Part shown: in pieces, positions 51,001 through 58,158 of the stretch
Numbering within the stretch: the stretch's first letter is position 1
Layout of the letters: every line of letters starts with the position of its first letter
Origin: RGIG9608 sp045602425
Lineage (GTDB): Bacteria; Bacteroidota; Bacteroidia; Bacteroidales; Paludibacteraceae
Direction of reading: 5' to 3'
NCBI GenBank assembly: GCA_045602425.1
Contig: JAZSBO010000005.1
Location: 62,001 to 126,000 of the forward strand
Length of the DNA stretch: 64,000 nt
Program-made: the position numbers and the translations under genes
The notes under the pieces: model-generated
What the model was told of the DNA's origin: nothing
What the model saw: the letters and a program-made list of their open reading frames with translations, nothing else
The model's database searches: none

Positions 51001-51070
51001 TTACAGCAAAAGATACTTGAAAGGCAAGCATCGAAATCAAAAAACATAACGATAAAAATAATCTTTTCAT
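48035..51070 (-). CDS. Large periplasmic TPR-repeat protein
   Basis: 1011 aa. Signal peptide 1-22. The rest is a superhelix of TPR units (for example KYPKSALARKASLEIGMLYF, YYQTEQYKKALSEYEVLVLL, and YIQ- or YAEKSY-type helices), some close to the Tol-Pal YbgF pattern, with Tyr-rich helix A positions. No enzyme domain. It probably scaffolds an envelope complex with the barrel protein encoded directly downstream. It starts 13 bp after the NUDIX gene. Confidence 0.88.
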   Translation of the reverse strand: MKRLFLSLCFLISMLAFQVSFAVNADELYYEGYDLYSQRKYTASQSCFERFLSTNTNTLQRGMVQDAEFYVAAISYILKQERAFLLLENYVVNYPNSPYLSRANFMLGRLRYEEKKYKYALRYYQNVNDKELNSQEAREYLFTKAYCLLEMKKYTEAKAIFKTLSNEKNEFSQTALYYYSYIEYLQKNNAAALKGFLALEQLDEYADVVPYYVVQIYYDESEYEKSLEHGKLVLEKNPNNPNNSEIYKIMGECAYRGEKYSEAVTYLKKHEVLSKKIQRNASYMLGVSCFKTNDSKTSETYLSKVTSLSDSIAQNAYLYLGYCYLNLDQKNKAKLAFESASKMDFNINVKEEALYNYALASYETSAAFGESLSALERFVEEFPQSKYIDTIYDHVVAVFLANKNYASAYQSILKMKVLTPRMKEVKEYVLFQLGTQAFAKSDFKNAVKMFTASIEEATPKSFSSQAFLWRGESNYRIKKYKDARADYQKFVEKVNKKDEALLADAYYGIGYTYFSEKKYADAQLWFEKFLKKSVSNESNIAYWDALNRLGDCNFYVRNFTVARNYYSKVIDNNAKDADYALFQNAFIFGLQKKYSNKITLLEKLLQTMPNSDYCSNALYEIGRSYVLLEENKKAITTYEDVLKKYPKSALARKASLEIGMLYFNMADYEQAKTAYRNVIERYKGSDEARMAFESLESLHVETNDVPAFLEYCKSLGKNYVAVMPDSRSDSLNFVAAERIYIKGEYNNAISSLQQYLTQYCSSGNAGNCITARYYLADSYYQTEQYKKALSEYEVLVLLDGNKYMEEVLIRAAEITYNEKNYDVSLKYFKQLQLAASNAENRNIARLGILRCSYLLNEHETTLNIANEILKTDISDLSLEREARYNRAKALIALERRSESQEDLKLLSDDLLQEIGAEAKFLYAEYLYLQGDYKKSEEEIFDFISKNTPYQYWLARGFILLSDIYVAQDDDFQAKQYLISLRDNYTTQDSIQDLIKDRLDKIIAREKTQSEE

Positions 51071-51083
51071 TTTTTGTATTATT

Positions 51084-51623
51084 TTATTTTTTCTTCTGTG
51101 TAATATAATAAGCTACAGCTTTCCGTATAGAATCCAAGCCTATTTTCTCTAAACAAATATCGTTTAAATGGTAAAACTCCGCCGATACCACATCATCAGC
51201 AACTTCTATCGAGGCAAAAGTGTCTATTTTACATTCAAAAAACAAATCTAATGTTGGAATATCAAAATCCGAATAGCGATATACGTTGGGAAAGGAAAAC
51301 AAATACGTAATGTTCTCTACAGCAACATTTAGTTCTTCGTTCAGTTCTCTTTTGAGAGCCTCTTCGGCAGTCTCATTCTTATCAACAAACCCACCGGGCA
51401 AATCCAAAGTCCCTTTCTGTGGATTTTTTGCTCGACGACAAAGCAACAGACGACCATCTTTATCACAAATAAATGCGGCTACCGCTGCCGATGGATTCAA
51501 GAAATAAACAAAGCCACAAGAATTACATTTATTCGATTTCTCTGTGTCCTTATCAAATTTCTCTGAACCACATTTAGGGCAATATCGAAAAGTGTTTAAG
51601 CCTAAAACAACATCTTTTTTCAT
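51084..51623 (-). CDS. NUDIX hydrolase with N-terminal zinc ribbon
   Basis: 179 aa from the ATG at 51623. The zinc ribbon is formed by CPKCGSEKF and CNSCGF. The Nudix box is GGFVDKNETAEEALKRELNE followed by EL, fitting GX5EX7REUXEE. The zinc-ribbon arrangement recalls NADH pyrophosphatase (NudC) and ADP-ribose-type hydrolases; the substrate is undetermined. The predicted promoter sits so close that the mRNA may have almost no leader. Confidence 0.9.
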   Translation of the reverse strand: MKKDVVLGLNTFRYCPKCGSEKFDKDTEKSNKCNSCGFVYFLNPSAAVAAFICDKDGRLLLCRRAKNPQKGTLDLPGGFVDKNETAEEALKRELNEELNVAVENITYLFSFPNVYRYSDFDIPTLDLFFECKIDTFASIEVADDVVSAEFYHLNDICLEKIGLDSIRKAVAYYITQKKK

Positions 51624-51629
51624 TACGGA

Positions 51630-51637
51630 CAAAGGTA
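51630..51637 (-). promoter_or_regulatory. Predicted -7 box for the NUDIX/TPR/barrel/TatD operon
   Basis: The minus strand reads TACCTTTG, ending only 6 bp before the ATG at 51623, which implies a leaderless or nearly leaderless transcript. Confidence 0.5.
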
Positions 51638-51671
51638 TAAAAAATATCATCAATCGGCTCACCATAACCCT

Positions 51672-51701
51672 TTTGTTCAATACCATTTTTTACTACATTT
51701 G
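51672..51701 (+). promoter_or_regulatory. Promoter of the antiporter gene
   Basis: TTTG (51672-51675), 18 bp, TACATTTG (51694-51701); 27 bp before the ATG at 51729. Confidence 0.7.
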
Positions 51702-51728
51702 TATCAACAAACAGAATTATAAAAAGAG

Positions 51729-53786
51729 ATGAATGATTTTCTACAATCTTTTTTAGAACATTTTTCGATTCTTCCTTTTGAAAATCCTGTACTAATTTTT
51801 TTATTAGTATTGTTAATTATTCTATTTGCACCTCTTCTTTTCAGAAAAATAAAAATACCTTACATCATCGGACTTATTTTGGCAGGAGTGCTTTTTGGCC
51901 CTCATGGATTGAACCTGCTTGCCAATGATAAAAGTTTTGAACTTTTGGGTAATGTAGGTATCCTTTATATTATGTTTTTGGCAGGTTTAGATTTAGACCT
52001 ACGTGAATTTAAAGAAAACAAATACAAAAGTATCTACTTCGGTTTCTTCACGTTTATTATTCCGCTTGCCATCGGATTCCCTATTTGTCATTATATTTTA
52101 GGTTTCGGCATACAAACGAGCTTGCTTACAGCAGCTATGTTCTCAACACATACATTAGTTTCTTACCCTATTGTCAGCAACATGCACCTTTCGCGCAACA
52201 AAGCTGTAACAACTACTATTGGAGGGACTATCTTTACCGACACTGCGGTTTTGCTTATTTTAGCATTTGTGCTTGACCAAAACAAAAACGATGGGAACCT
52301 TTCATGGATATGGATGTTACTTTTGCTATTACTATTTTTAGCAATAATATTTGTCTTTATCCCAAAAATCTCGGCTTGGTTCTTCAAAAAATTTGAAAAC
52401 GAGAAACAATCACATTTCATTTATGCTCTATCTGTTATGTTTTTAGCAGCTTTTATTGCCGAGCTTACAGGATTAGAAGCCATCATTGGAGCATTCCTTG
52501 CGGGATTGGTTTTGAACCGATATATTCCACATTCTTCGGCACTGATGAATAGAATAGAATTCATAGGAAATTCTCTTTTTATACCTTTTTTCCTTATTTC
52601 TGTGGGAATGATGGTTAATATTTCTATTCTTTTTGAAGGGTTCAATACAATAATTATCGCAATTACACTATCAGCCATTGCTATTTTTGGGAAATGGCTT
52701 GCCGCTTTAATTACACAAAAAACATTCCGTTTTTCAAAAGTTCAACGTAACATTATTTGGGGACTTAGTAGTTCGCACGCAGCAGCTACACTTGCAATTA
52801 TTTTAGCAGGATTTCAAGTTGGCATTATCAATGAAACAATTTTGAATGGGACTATTATTCTTATTCTAATCACTTGCATTTTCTCTTCATTTGTTACCCA
52901 AAAATCTGCGAATCGATTAGCAAAGGAGGAGGATCCTACTCAAGAGGAGAAAAAAGAAAATGAAACTCGAATACTGATTCCTCTTGCCAATCCCAAAACA
53001 AGCCAAAACCTTATAGAAACAGCTTTACTGATGAAAGAACAAAACGAACAAGAATCTTTCTATGCTTTAAATATAATAGATGACCCTGAAGCTACATTAT
53101 CACAAAGACAAAAAGGTCAGCAACTTCTCGAAGAAGCTGTAAAAATTGCAGTTGCAAGCGACAATATTTTACATACAATTACTCGATATGACACTAATGT
53201 TAGTTCTGGTATTATTCATACAATAAAAGAAAATAATATTACAGATGTTTTTCTTGGTACTTCACCAGAAACATCAGCTATTACATTGTTAGAAAAAATA
53301 TCCGACCGCATTCAAAAGCAATTTGAGCAAAATGTTTTTGTATTAAAAAATCAACAACCTATCAACACTTTAAAACGAATTGTAGTAGCTATACCTCCAC
53401 ACTTAGAAACTGAATCCGGATTTTTAAAATGCTTTAAAAGAATCCGCAACTTATCTCTTCAGCTCAACACTAAAGTGGTATTTTTTTCTACAGAAGAGAC
53501 TGCTACTTACCTAAAAACTCTTTGTAAAAATAAAAATACAAAATTAGTTTCCGACTTTAGAGATTTGCCTAGTTGGGAAGATTTTCTCACAATAAAAAAA
53601 GCAATAAGAGAGAATGATTTACTAATCGTTTTTATGGCTCGAAAAAATTCGAAAACACACAATCAATTATTAGGGAAGTTACCCTATTATCTAACAAAGT
53701 TTTTCCACAATTTCGATACGATATTGATTTTCCCAAAGCAAGAAAACACAGAAACCGAAAATAAAAATTTTTTTAAAACGCTGTAA
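51729..53786 (+). CDS. Cation:proton antiporter (CPA2/KefB-type) with C-terminal universal-stress-like domain
   Basis: 685 aa. About twelve membrane helices cover residues 15-390 with the Na+/H+ exchanger pattern (IPYIIGLILAGVLFGPHGLN, YIMFLAGLDLDLREFK with conserved Asp, ELTGLEAIIGAFLAGLVLNR). Residues 415-670 form a cytoplasmic Usp-like domain (ETRILIPLANPKTSQNLIE). The transported ion is not certain. In a cell with Na+-Nqr, sodium/proton exchange would be a plausible partner role, by inference. Confidence 0.92.
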   Translation: MNDFLQSFLEHFSILPFENPVLIFLLVLLIILFAPLLFRKIKIPYIIGLILAGVLFGPHGLNLLANDKSFELLGNVGILYIMFLAGLDLDLREFKENKYKSIYFGFFTFIIPLAIGFPICHYILGFGIQTSLLTAAMFSTHTLVSYPIVSNMHLSRNKAVTTTIGGTIFTDTAVLLILAFVLDQNKNDGNLSWIWMLLLLLLFLAIIFVFIPKISAWFFKKFENEKQSHFIYALSVMFLAAFIAELTGLEAIIGAFLAGLVLNRYIPHSSALMNRIEFIGNSLFIPFFLISVGMMVNISILFEGFNTIIIAITLSAIAIFGKWLAALITQKTFRFSKVQRNIIWGLSSSHAAATLAIILAGFQVGIINETILNGTIILILITCIFSSFVTQKSANRLAKEEDPTQEEKKENETRILIPLANPKTSQNLIETALLMKEQNEQESFYALNIIDDPEATLSQRQKGQQLLEEAVKIAVASDNILHTITRYDTNVSSGIIHTIKENNITDVFLGTSPETSAITLLEKISDRIQKQFEQNVFVLKNQQPINTLKRIVVAIPPHLETESGFLKCFKRIRNLSLQLNTKVVFFSTEETATYLKTLCKNKNTKLVSDFRDLPSWEDFLTIKKAIRENDLLIVFMARKNSKTHNQLLGKLPYYLTKFFHNFDTILIFPKQENTETENKNFFKTL

Positions 53787-53788
53787 AC

Positions 53789-54868
53789 TTACTTTACAAT
53801 TACTCGCCCTAAAACAGGATCGTGGTCAGAAAAATCAATATGAAAAATCTCACAATCTATAGGCACAAAATCTGGCGAAACGAATATATGATCTATCCGT
53901 AAAAGCATTGCCATATCATGATATGTATAATCAAAACCGCACGATGTAGATACATACAAATCATTCTGACAACCTTTTATTTTATGATAAGTATATGAAA
54001 TGGGCATATCATTAAAATCACCACAAACAATGGTTTTATACGGCGATTGGTTTATCACATAAGCAACTTCATCAGCTTGCTTCGCTCTAATTTGAAAGGC
54101 TGAACCTAATTTTCTTAACAACGATTCGGTCAACACCAATGTCTCCTGCGAAAGAATCTCTTCCGAATTCAATTCGTTAACATCGCTTTTTTCTTTAACC
54201 GAGAATTTAACAGATTCCAAATGATTATTGAACACACGAATCGTATCGTTACCAACAACAATATCAGAAAAAACACTAATGTTATATTTAGAATTGTAGA
54301 ATATCTTTTGTTTTTTAACTATCGGATATTTTGAAAAAGTTACAACGCCATAGTCTTTATTCTTAAATTGATTTTTATACCAAACATGTTGATACGGATA
54401 ATATTTCTTAAATTTCTGAAAAACAAAATTTCGGTCAAGACGAGATTTTTTATAAAAGCCAAACTCCTGTAAACAAACAATATCAGGATTTTTTTCTTCG
54501 ATAAAAGAAAATATTTCATTGAAACAACGTCCTTCGCCAAACATTGCAACATTATAACTCAAAATCGAAATTGTTTTATCTTTTTCCGATACTTTCGGAT
54601 TCACAACTGACAACGGGAAAATGCTTTTTATATAAGGCAACGACAACAACAAAACGAACAAAGAAATAGCACAAAACCACTTTCGAAGAATAGCCCAAAA
54701 TATCAAAAAAAACAGATTAAAAACAATAAAAAACGGGAACAATAATCCAAAATAAGGCAAAAGTGAATTTTGTTCAGGACTTATTTTCGTACACAACACT
54801 CCTAAACCTAAACAAATCACAACTATCAAGTTGAATGCTAACAATGTATATTTAACGACACGACGCAT
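53789..54868 (-). CDS. Endonuclease/exonuclease/phosphatase (EEP) family membrane-anchored hydrolase
   Basis: 359 aa from the ATG at 54868; an in-frame ATG at 54895 overlaps the rhomboid gene end. Two or three hydrophobic helices in the first 95 residues, then a DNase I-like domain: ILSYNVAMFGEG (Asn), VCLQEFG (Glu), VVTFSKYPIV, VFNNHLESVKF (His), VCGDFNDMPISYTYH (Asp, Asn), and the final FSDHDPVLG (Asp-His). A complete active site. The substrate may be nucleic acid, lipid or phosphate ester. It is the third gene of the rhomboid operon. Confidence 0.9.
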   Translation of the reverse strand: MRRVVKYTLLAFNLIVVICLGLGVLCTKISPEQNSLLPYFGLLFPFFIVFNLFFLIFWAILRKWFCAISLFVLLLSLPYIKSIFPLSVVNPKVSEKDKTISILSYNVAMFGEGRCFNEIFSFIEEKNPDIVCLQEFGFYKKSRLDRNFVFQKFKKYYPYQHVWYKNQFKNKDYGVVTFSKYPIVKKQKIFYNSKYNISVFSDIVVGNDTIRVFNNHLESVKFSVKEKSDVNELNSEEILSQETLVLTESLLRKLGSAFQIRAKQADEVAYVINQSPYKTIVCGDFNDMPISYTYHKIKGCQNDLYVSTSCGFDYTYHDMAMLLRIDHIFVSPDFVPIDCEIFHIDFSDHDPVLGRVIVK

Positions 54869-54872
54869 TGTA

Positions 54873-55760
54873 TCACAGTTTTTGACTTCTATCAAACAAT
54901 CGTCGTTTCTCGTCTTCAGAAAGAGAAGAATAGCCCGAAGCTTTTACTTTATCTAAAATTTCATCTAACTCTCGCATATTTCTTTCTCGTTGCTGATTGT
55001 ATTCCGCATCGCTTTTTGGCTGATAAGTATGCTTTTGTTTTGTAAACTTCATTTTTGGCTTACGTTTAAAGATATTTGCTATTGAATCGATAGCTCGATT
55101 AAACGGCTGAGCAATATCTTTGCCCTTTTTCAACAACCATATATATATAACTCCAACAAGAGCACCTCCTATATGAGCAAACTCTCCACCAGCATTTGCC
55201 GACGTTATGCTAAACATACTGAAGAGAACCATCATTGCAGCAATCCATTTAAGTTTCAAACGACCTATTAAAAACAAATTAACTTCATAGTTAGGGATAT
55301 ACATTGCCACTGCTAATACAACAGCCATAAGCGAACCCGATGCTCCAACCAAAACCGACGAATTCACTTGCTCTGCAAAATAAGGGAATACGTTATATGC
55401 TGCAATATAAATCAAACCTGCACCTATGCCTCCCAACAAATAGAGTCCTGTAAGTTGCTTTTGCGTAAAATAATTTAAAAACAACCGACCAAACCATAGC
55501 AAACAAAGCATATTGAAAAACAGATGAAAAAAATTGGCGTGCATAAACATATAAGTCAACAAAGTCCATGGCTTATATAGCAATGACGACAACGACGATG
55601 GTAACATCACGTATGATAACAACCATTGAGAATCGAGACGGAATAGTATTAAAACTAACTCCAAAAATTCAACAACAAGAAAAACTCCTACATTGATATA
55701 CAAAAGTATTTGCAATGCATTTTTCTGCTTCAGAAACAATTTCAAATCAAACATCATCAA
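54873..55760 (-). CDS. Rhomboid family intramembrane serine protease
   Basis: 295 aa. Six membrane helices; the catalytic Ser is in VLVGASGSLMAV, the His in EFAHIGGALVG, and the HxxxN-type motif is AHANFFHLFFNML. A soluble tail of about 90 residues after the last helix ends DEILDKVKAS, SLSEDEKRRLFDRS. The start overlaps the previous rhomboid gene by 4 bp. Confidence 0.92.
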   Translation of the reverse strand: MMMFDLKLFLKQKNALQILLYINVGVFLVVEFLELVLILFRLDSQWLLSYVMLPSSLSSLLYKPWTLLTYMFMHANFFHLFFNMLCLLWFGRLFLNYFTQKQLTGLYLLGGIGAGLIYIAAYNVFPYFAEQVNSSVLVGASGSLMAVVLAVAMYIPNYEVNLFLIGRLKLKWIAAMMVLFSMFSITSANAGGEFAHIGGALVGVIYIWLLKKGKDIAQPFNRAIDSIANIFKRKPKMKFTKQKHTYQPKSDAEYNQQRERNMRELDEILDKVKASGYSSLSEDEKRRLFDRSQKL

Positions 55761-56515
55761 TTATAGAGTTTACCTTTTTTCTTCCAATACAAGATAAGTA
55801 TTGCTCCAAAAATCATACCACCCAGATGAGCAAAATGAGCTACATTGTCAGCCGAAAAATTTGCTACACCCAAAAACAATTCGGCTACAGCATACAACGT
55901 TACAAACAAACGTGCTTTGATAGGCACAGGAAAAAACAACATCATCAGTTTTGCTTCAGGGAAAAGCCATCCAAATGCTAACAAAATACCAAAAACTGCA
56001 CCTGATGCTCCTACTGTTTGTGGTAAATTAGCAATGCTACGACCCATATCCAACATATCTAAAGAAGACAAATTTGCGATATTACCAAAACGAAACCATT
56101 CACGTAACTCTGTTTCTACTGACTGCAACGCATCTATATTTCCGCTATTTAATACGGTTAATAGCGGCTGATACTCCCACGTCCAAACTGCTTGCTGTAT
56201 CAAACCTGCACCTATGCCCGTAACCATATAAAAAAGCAAAAATCTACGACTCCCCCACATTCGCTCTATCACAACGCCAAACATATATACAGCAAACATA
56301 TTGAAAAACAGATGACTAAATCCACCGTGCATAAACATATAAGTAACCAATTGCACAAGATTAAATTTTTCCGATGCCCAATAATGCATACTTAAATAAG
56401 AGGAATATTGCGGAAAAGCCAACGTGCCTAACCAAACTAACAGATTTATTATTATCAGATTATTTACTACCGGAGTTCCGTTTTCTTTAAATGACTGAAA
56501 TATATTCATATACAA
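55757..56515 (-). CDS. Rhomboid family intramembrane serine protease
   Basis: 252 aa. A second rhomboid with MFMHGGFSHLFFNMFAVY (HxxxxHxxxN), catalytic Ser in TVGASGAVFGILLAFG, and His in VAHFAHLGGMIFG. First gene of the rhomboid-rhomboid-EEP operon; the 4-bp overlap with the next suggests coupled production. Substrates are unknown. Confidence 0.93.
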   Translation of the reverse strand: MYMNIFQSFKENGTPVVNNLIIINLLVWLGTLAFPQYSSYLSMHYWASEKFNLVQLVTYMFMHGGFSHLFFNMFAVYMFGVVIERMWGSRRFLLFYMVTGIGAGLIQQAVWTWEYQPLLTVLNSGNIDALQSVETELREWFRFGNIANLSSLDMLDMGRSIANLPQTVGASGAVFGILLAFGWLFPEAKLMMLFFPVPIKARLFVTLYAVAELFLGVANFSADNVAHFAHLGGMIFGAILILYWKKKGKLYN

Positions 56516-56527
56516 CCTTATTTAAAA

Positions 56528-56535
56528 CAAAAATA
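56528..56535 (-). promoter_or_regulatory. Predicted -7 box for the rhomboid operon
   Basis: The minus strand reads TATTTTTG, 12 bp before the ATG at 56515, so the leader is very short. Confidence 0.5.
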
Positions 56536-56605
56536 CGAAACATCTCGTTTATAAACTTTGTTTTTAAAGTTTTTTAGGTTTTTTAAACAAAAAAGTTCAT
56601 TTTTC

Positions 56606-56636
56606 TTTGAAAAAACGAAACACGTTTTTATATTTG
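56606..56636 (+). promoter_or_regulatory. Promoter of the HU gene
   Basis: TTTG (56606-56609), 19 bp, TATATTTG (56629-56636): one of the best consensus matches in the window, fitting a highly expressed gene. Confidence 0.8.
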
Positions 56637-56680
56637 TCGCTATATTAATCTATTAATCTTTAAATTAAACTATTTAAATT

Positions 56681-56953
56681 ATGAACAAAGGTGAATTAAT
56701 TGATGTAATTGCTGTAGAAGCTGGTATCAGCAAAGCAAGTGCAAAAAAAGCTTTGGAAGCTACTCTTGACGCTGTAAAGAACGCTCTTGCTAAAGGCGAT
56801 AAAGTTAGCTTGATTGGTTTTGGTACTTTTTCTGTAGCAGAACGTGCTGCTCGCACTGGTGTTAACTTGCAAACAGGTGCAGCTATCAGCATTCCTGCTA
56901 AAAAAGTTGCTAAATTTAAAGCTGGTGCTGAATTGGCTAATGCTGTAAAATAA
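56681..56953 (+). CDS. HU family DNA-binding protein
   Basis: 90 aa, standard HU length. MNKGELIDVIAVEAGISKAS at the start, KALEATLDAVKNALAKGDKV, then GFGTFSVAERAARTGVNLQT and the DNA-clasping arm with IPAKKVAKFKAG. A nucleoid-associated protein. Monocistronic with its own promoter and terminator. Confidence 0.96.
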   Translation: MNKGELIDVIAVEAGISKASAKKALEATLDAVKNALAKGDKVSLIGFGTFSVAERAARTGVNLQTGAAISIPAKKVAKFKAGAELANAVK

Positions 56954-56976
56954 ATTTTAGCAGTTCTACAAAATTT

Positions 56977-57007
56977 AAAAGGGAAGCACAATGCTTCCCT
57001 TTTTTTT
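56977..57007. terminator. Terminator between HU and the convergent gene
   Basis: AGGGAAGCA and TGCTTCCCT pair around a short loop (56980-57000), with A on the left and eight T on the right; it can serve both strands. Confidence 0.88.
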
Positions 57008-57019
57008 ATAAATATCTTT

Positions 57020-57844
57020 TTACTTTGTGGACATTGATGCACAATATCTATTATATGTTGGTAAAACTTTTGATTCATTATTTAAAGCAGTTATACTAAA
57101 TATCAATGATACTATCGGAATAGGAATAGTAAATGCCGCTATCAACATTCGATTATTAGCTTTTCTTCTGTATTCAGAAGCTAAAGGACAATACATATTT
57201 ATATATTCCTCAAATTCAGCCTCTGATAAAATCATATCTCCTCCACAATAACGACCACGCTTTTTCATATTTTTCTTTCCTTGTACCCATACTTTCTGAT
57301 ATGTAAAAGATGGTAATTTCTCACCATCAAAATACGCAAATTTATAAATAGCATCTGTTTTATAAACCTTATACTCAATTCGCTTAACATCTGATTTTGC
57401 TATATTTAAAACAACGTTAGGATTATCAACTCTCCTATATTTAACAAAAGAATTATTCTCTTCATCAATAAAGACAGCGATTTTCTTTCCTTTTTTTGTT
57501 ATTAAAATGTCTGCCATTACCGATTTTTCTTTTTCTAAGTTTAAGGTAGTTTTTTTTGCTTCAACTTTTTCTTTAATAACTTTTGGTGTATCTTTCACTT
57601 CTTTTGGCTTTGCATCAAATAGTTGGACATCTCCGTTACTATAAATAATAGTTTGTACATCAGAAACATAAAAAATAAAGGTTGGACCATCTAAGTTGTT
57701 TGTTTTTTTGTACTTGATTTCTGTAGGCGAAACTTCTATTATTTTAGCCTCAATTTTTTCTGCATTTCTCGTAATAATTACATCTTGTGCATTCAATAGT
57801 GATACACATAATACACTTAGGAGTGTAATACAATACTTTTTCAT
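57020..57844 (-). CDS. Secreted protein with Bacteroidota repeat domain, paralogue of the 14456 gene product
   Basis: 274 aa. Signal peptide 1-19 (ends LNA). Residues 20-75 (DVIITRNAEKIEAKIIEVSP, YKKTNNLDGPTFIFYVSDV, IIYSNGD) match the domain in the 14456-15163 product; a second, diverged copy appears at about 110-160 (DILITKKGKKIAVFIDEENN, YRRVDNPNVV, VKRIEYKVY). One hydrophobic segment near the C-terminus (about 232-255). Function unknown. No clear promoter: it may rely on readthrough from the small RNA region. Confidence 0.8.
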   Translation of the reverse strand: MKKYCITLLSVLCVSLLNAQDVIITRNAEKIEAKIIEVSPTEIKYKKTNNLDGPTFIFYVSDVQTIIYSNGDVQLFDAKPKEVKDTPKVIKEKVEAKKTTLNLEKEKSVMADILITKKGKKIAVFIDEENNSFVKYRRVDNPNVVLNIAKSDVKRIEYKVYKTDAIYKFAYFDGEKLPSFTYQKVWVQGKKNMKKRGRYCGGDMILSEAEFEEYINMYCPLASEYRRKANNRMLIAAFTIPIPIVSLIFSITALNNESKVLPTYNRYCASMSTK

Positions 57845-57875
57845 TTTTAAAAAAATTAAATAAAACGATTAGGCA

Positions 57876-58067
57876 TAAAAAAAGCGTGAAACTTAACGTA
57901 TCCCGCTTGCTGAGGTGTTTGGCATAACCTTGTTGTACGAAAATAAGTAAGCCCACGCCAAACGTGAGCATTTAACACTTATTCTTTCACAACCTTTTAG
58001 TCGCCAAACTTTCAGCAAGAAAGAAAAAGCTAAAACGCTTTTAGTATGTCACTTTGCATTTTGCAAA
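57876..58067 (-). ncRNA. Candidate structured small RNA, 6S-like rod fold
   Basis: This is the only stretch over 300 bases without a gene (57845-58158). On the minus strand, TTGCTGA (58018-58012) pairs with TCAGCAA (57913-57907), GTTTGGC (58009-58003) with GCCAAAC (57923-57917), GTTGT with ACAAC, AATAAGT with ACTTATT, and GCTCACG with CGTGGGC (one G-U), giving a long rod with a central bubble. A terminator hairpin and seven T follow at 57877-57908. A -7 box TATATTTG lies at 58074-58081. About 190 nt, the size and shape of 6S RNA; the identity is a guess, the structure is not. The 5' end is approximate. Confidence 0.55.
57877..57908 (-). terminator. Terminator of the candidate small RNA
   Basis: On the minus strand, AAGCG pairs with CGCTT, with inner GA/TC and AC/GT pairs separated by single mismatches, followed by seven T (57883-57877). 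Confidence 0.7.
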
Positions 58068-58073
58068 GCATTG

Positions 58074-58081
58074 CAAATATA
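58074..58081 (-). promoter_or_regulatory. Predicted -7 box for the candidate small RNA
   Basis: The minus strand reads TATATTTG, exact to TAnnTTTG. No good -33 element is seen. Confidence 0.45.
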
Positions 58082-58116
58082 GAGTATTTTCCAATATAGA
58101 GCTATGCACAATAGCA

Positions 58117-58155
58117 AAAAAAACCTCGCTTCCTGAAAAAAGCGAGGTTTTTGAG
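58117..58155. terminator. Terminator of the nqr operon
   Basis: AAACCTCGCTT (58121-58131) pairs perfectly with AAGCGAGGTTT (58140-58150); a T run follows on the minus strand, 8 bp after the nqrF stop. Confidence 0.88.
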
Positions 58156-58158
58156 GTT

